Shown here: in pieces, positions 6,021 to 7,974 of the stretch | How the letters are laid out: every line of letters begins with the position of its first letter | Numbering within the stretch: the stretch's first letter is position 1 | Source: CAITNQ01 sp041661365 | Lineage (GTDB): Bacteria; Latescibacterota; UBA2968; UBA8231 | Direction: 5' to 3' | NCBI GenBank assembly: GCA_041661365.1 | Contig: JBAZUN010000279.1 | Location: 1 to 7,974, forward strand | DNA length: 7,974 nucleotides | The notes under the pieces: model-generated | Database searches by the model: none | The model's input: only the letters and a program-made list of their open reading frames with translations | Told to the model about the DNA's origin: nothing | Program-made: the position numbers and the translations under genes

Positions 6021-6028
6021 ATACGGTC
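6007..6028 (+). promoter_or_regulatory. Inverted repeat over the rightward -10 region, possible operator
   Basis: GACCG (6007-6011) and CGGTC (6024-6028) are inverted copies 12 bp apart, enclosing the -10 candidate. The palindrome CGTATACG (6018-6025) overlaps the right arm. A dimeric repressor bound here would block the promoter. It is a weak prediction because the arms are only 5 bp. Confidence 0.25.
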
Positions 6029-6072
6029 GTGACTGGCCGGGGGGTGCCCGCCGTCTTCCGGAAAGGGATTCC

Positions 6073-6585
6073 ATGAATCGAGATCGGATCGCCGGCAGCC
6101 CGAGTGGCATACACCGGCGGGCTCCTGAGCGCCTGGTAGTAACCGGGATTATCTCCCTGCTTCTGGCGGTTCTGCTGGCCGAGCCGGCCACGGCCGCCGG
6201 CGAGGGTTGGTTCGGGGCCCGCCGGGTTCTGGGCTTGGCCTTTCTGGGAGGCAGCGCCGTCCTCGTCAAGCAGGGTTTCGACTTCAAGGACGAGGCCGAC
6301 AGTTTCTACGATCGGTACAAGGTGGCTACCGACGCCGCGGAGATCGACCGGCTCTACCAGCGGACCAACAACCGCGACGTCAAGAGCCAGGTGAGCTGGG
6401 CCCTCGGCGGGGCCTTCGCGGTCAGCGGCCTCCGGCTGCTGATCGCCCGCCCCCCCGGGGCAGAGCGGGCCCGCGCCGCGGTTTCATTCAAGGTGCGTCC
6501 AGGCCCCGAGCGGAATCCTGTCGTGGCTCTTGAAGGCCAGATCCTGCCGGGTCGGCTGGCCCTCAGGCTCAAGCACGCGTTCTGA
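6073..6585 (+). CDS. Exported or membrane-associated small protein, function unknown
   Basis: I do not recognise the family. The frame opens at 5932, but the ATG at 6073 is preferred. It follows GAAAGGGA and begins a 170-residue protein whose N-terminus is a signal peptide: an Arg-rich start, hydrophobic core LVVTGIISLLLAVLLA (21-36) and an AXA-type cleavage site near ATAA (39-42). Two further moderately hydrophobic segments, at about 51-66 and 107-124, bracket a charged helical stretch (70-104) rich in Asp, Tyr and Arg. This hairpin-like plan, with YDRYKVATDAAEIDRLYQRT in the middle, occurs in several uncharacterised envelope proteins. The tail (138-170) has alternating strand-like residues and ends in Phe, as small barrel-like or periplasmic proteins often do. 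It is divergent from lexA, with its own promoter candidate, and 162 nt precede the next gene on the same strand. Confidence 0.72.
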   Translation: MNRDRIAGSPSGIHRRAPERLVVTGIISLLLAVLLAEPATAAGEGWFGARRVLGLAFLGGSAVLVKQGFDFKDEADSFYDRYKVATDAAEIDRLYQRTNNRDVKSQVSWALGGAFAVSGLRLLIARPPGAERARAAVSFKVRPGPERNPVVALEGQILPGRLALRLKHAF

Positions 6586-6601
6586 GATAACTAAGGTAGA
6601 T

Positions 6602-6625
6602 GAACGGGGTTCGGCCATGCCGTTC
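6602..6625 (+). other. Weak hairpin after the exported protein gene
   Basis: GAACGG (6602-6607) and CCGTTC (6620-6625) pair perfectly around a 12-nt loop, 16 nt after the stop codon at 6585. No T-tract follows, so it is a poor intrinsic terminator and may only mark an mRNA end. The rest of the 6586-6747 gap shows no convincing promoter, so the downstream lipoprotein gene may be co-transcribed. Confidence 0.2.
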
Positions 6626-6747
6626 TCCCGGTCGGTGAATCCGGTTTCGTGGCCGCCGTGCTCGAGGCCCAGTCGGCAACGCCCGCCTACGGCGCCCCCC
6701 TCCACCCGCAGGGGGTCTCTCCCTGCCCTCCCGCAGCAGGCGCATCC

Positions 6748-7974
6748 ATGACCCGCAGCCTCCGCATTCTCGCGTTGTTTCTGGTACTGGTGCCCGTCTT
6801 CCTGTTCAACTGCGACCGCGATCGCAGCAACCCCCTCGACCCGCAGGCTGACGTCACGGTTGACCGGCCAGGTGCCCCCGAGGGACTGACGGCTGAACCC
6901 GGGATCCAGCTCGTCCGGCTTTCGTGGCGGGCCTCCGAGGATGCCGATCTGGCCGGGTACGCCGTGTACCGCTCGTTCCGGTCCAACGGCGAGTACGCCT
7001 TCGTGGCCGGCGAGGGGGACAGCAGCCTGGGGATCACGACGGGCAAGACCAGCTTCGTCGACTCGCTGGGTAGTTCGGGTGGAACCTGGTTCTACCGGGT
7101 GGCGGCGGTCGACACCACGGGAACGCGCGGCGAGCTGAGTGCCTTTGTCGGCGCGAGCCCGGCCGAGGATCGGGTTCCCCCCGAGTCGCCGCTCAACCTC
7201 TCGGTGGTCGCCGACGAGAGCCGAACCGGCAGGGCCGTGGTGCGCTGGAGTGCGCCGCGACGGGACTCCGACGGGGGCGAGCTCAGTGGGCTGGCCGGGT
7301 TCGTGCTCTTCCGCGCCGAGTCGGGAGCCGGCGGCTTCGTGCCGATCGACACCCTCGAGGCCGGGGCCCGCCAGTACGTCGACGAAGGGCTCAAGGCGCT
7401 CACCGTGTACGAGTATACCCTCCTGGCCTTTGACGCTGCCGGCAACGAGAGCGAGCTGGCCAGGTCGCAGCAGGCCAGCTCGCGTGGGCTGGCCGTGCCC
7501 TCCGGGGTGCGGGCCGAGGCGGCGTCCGGGCGTATCGAGATCACCTGGGAAGCAGGAGCCTCCCGGGACCTGCTCGGGTACGATCTGTATCGGTCGACGC
7601 GGTCGGACGCGGGGTACGTCCGCTTGCCCGGCAGCGAAGGCACCACCTTCACTACCGGTCGGACCGTGTACGTCGATTCCCTCGTGTCCACCGGTTCGGT
7701 CTACTACTACCGGGTGCAGGCCATCGGTACCGGCGGTCTGACCAGCGAGCTGTCCGCCTTCGTCAGTGCTCAGTCCGAGGTGGACCAGCAGGGACCTGGG
7801 GTACCGGGGAACGTGTCGGTGGTGGCGACGGTGGGGGTGTATGGGGAGGTGACGGTGAGTTGGAGTGCGCCGACGAAGGATGGGGACGGGGGTGAGTTGA
7901 CCGGGTTGAGCGGGTATGTGGTGTATCGCTCGGAGGAGACCACGGACGGTTTTGTGGAGGTGGGGACGACGGGG
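6748..7974 (+). CDS. Lipoprotein with tandem fibronectin type III modules (3' end beyond window)
   Basis: The frame is open for 409 codons to the window edge, so the protein is larger and its C-terminus is unseen. It starts MTRSLRILALFLVLVPVFLF followed by Asn21-Cys22, a lipoprotein-type signal peptide. The lipobox LFNC is non-canonical because Asn replaces Gly, Ala or Ser before the Cys. A polar linker, DRDRSNPLDP, is typical of surface lipoproteins in FCB bacteria. Four fibronectin type III modules follow at about 42-140, 141-247, 248-345 and 346 to the edge. Each shows the core Trp (W60, W167, W267, W372) and a GY/GF-xx-YR/FR strand (G70, G184, G277, G389); the three complete modules also have a YRV-like or YEYT-like late strand. 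The role is probably surface binding or display. The ATG has only a weak ribosome site (AGCAGG, 7 nt upstream). The last module has very different codon use. A type IX sorting domain or an enzyme domain could follow downstream. Confidence 0.85.
   Translation, partial: MTRSLRILALFLVLVPVFLFNCDRDRSNPLDPQADVTVDRPGAPEGLTAEPGIQLVRLSWRASEDADLAGYAVYRSFRSNGEYAFVAGEGDSSLGITTGKTSFVDSLGSSGGTWFYRVAAVDTTGTRGELSAFVGASPAEDRVPPESPLNLSVVADESRTGRAVVRWSAPRRDSDGGELSGLAGFVLFRAESGAGGFVPIDTLEAGARQYVDEGLKALTVYEYTLLAFDAAGNESELARSQQASSRGLAVPSGVRAEAASGRIEITWEAGASRDLLGYDLYRSTRSDAGYVRLPGSEGTTFTTGRTVYVDSLVSTGSVYYYRVQAIGTGGLTSELSAFVSAQSEVDQQGPGVPGNVSVVATVGVYGEVTVSWSAPTKDGDGGELTGLSGYVVYRSEETTDGFVEVGTTG
6871..7488 (+). repeat. 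First A-B pair of fibronectin type III modules
   Basis: Residues 42-247. Module A carries GYAVYRSFRS, TTGKTSFVDSL, FYRVAAVDT and GELSAFV. Module B carries RWSAP, DSDGGELSGLAGFV and GFVPIDT. The same two sets of words recur in the same order about 206 residues later, so the repeated unit is a pair of modules. Confidence 0.75.
7489..7974 (+). repeat. Second A-B pair of fibronectin type III modules (cut by window edge)
   Basis: Residues 248-409. Module A carries GYDLYRSTRS, TTGRTVYVDSL, YYRVQAIGT and SELSAFV. Module B carries SWSAP, DGDGGELTGLSGYV and GFVEVGT. Offsets to the first pair are 207 residues for the GY strand and 205 for WSAP. Protein similarity is clear but the DNA has diverged, so this is not a very recent exact duplication. 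Confidence 0.75.

Noticed and set aside
5932..6072. N-terminal extension of 47 codons on the exported protein from an ATG at 5932
   Set aside because: It would bury the signal peptide, it includes the promoter candidate, and the ATG at 6073 has a ribosome site.
6601..6614. GAAC-GGG-GTTC resembling an SOS box before the lipoprotein gene
   Set aside because: The half-sites are 3 bp apart rather than 4, it differs from the lexA-promoter site in the right half, and no promoter surrounds it.
6600..6638. Twelve-codon mini-frame (ATG at 6600) that might be a leader peptide
   Set aside because: The ribosome site is poor, there is no attenuator structure, and nothing in the peptide hints at regulation.
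1..7974. Search by eye for tRNA, rRNA, CRISPR repeats, insertion-sequence ends and defence genes
   Set aside because: No cloverleaf, regularly spaced repeats, transposase motifs or known defence domains were seen. Every long gene is accounted for by housekeeping or envelope functions.

Overview
The window is GC-rich, densely coding bacterial chromosome. It looks like a metagenome-type member of the FCB group or a neighbouring phylum (Krumholzibacteriota-, Eisenbacteria- or Fibrobacterota-like). That placement is inferred from three things: a PorV/UPF0164-type outer-membrane protein beside housekeeping genes, a lipoprotein with an NPLDP-type linker followed by fibronectin type III modules, and a LexA operator that resembles the Fibrobacter type. 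No sequence comparison was possible. There are no tRNA or rRNA genes, CRISPR array, transposase or phage genes.

Layout. Positions 1-210 are a divergent promoter region: one sigma70-type promoter reads left out of the window and another reads right into a small Gln/Arg-rich protein gene (211-516). That gene converges on a leftward block read, in transcription order, as lexA (5812-5183), glycerate 2-kinase (5178-3826), a PorV-like outer-membrane protein (3709-2756), era (2802-1879) and purD (1850-549). lexA and the kinase are 4 nt apart. porV-like and era overlap by 47 nt. era and purD are 28 nt apart. A 116-nt gap with its own promoter-like sequence separates the kinase from the porV-like gene, so there are probably two partly linked transcription units.

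Right of lexA, 5813-6072 is a second divergent control region. The lexA promoter contains a LexA-box-like element inside its spacer, and a rightward promoter serves a small exported protein of unknown function (6073-6585). After a 162-nt gap, a lipoprotein gene begins at 6748 and runs off the right end. Its visible part has four fibronectin type III modules arranged A-B-A-B.

Functionally the leftward genes cover the SOS response (LexA), central carbon metabolism (glycerate phosphorylation), 30S ribosome maturation (Era), purine synthesis (PurD) and one envelope protein. The rightward genes at the right end are envelope or exported proteins. I see no defence system or other clearly novel system. 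The points most worth a second look are the hybrid LexA operator, the lexA-kinase coupling, the abrupt codon and strand-composition change inside the repeat lipoprotein, and the strongly signposted small Gln/Arg-rich protein.
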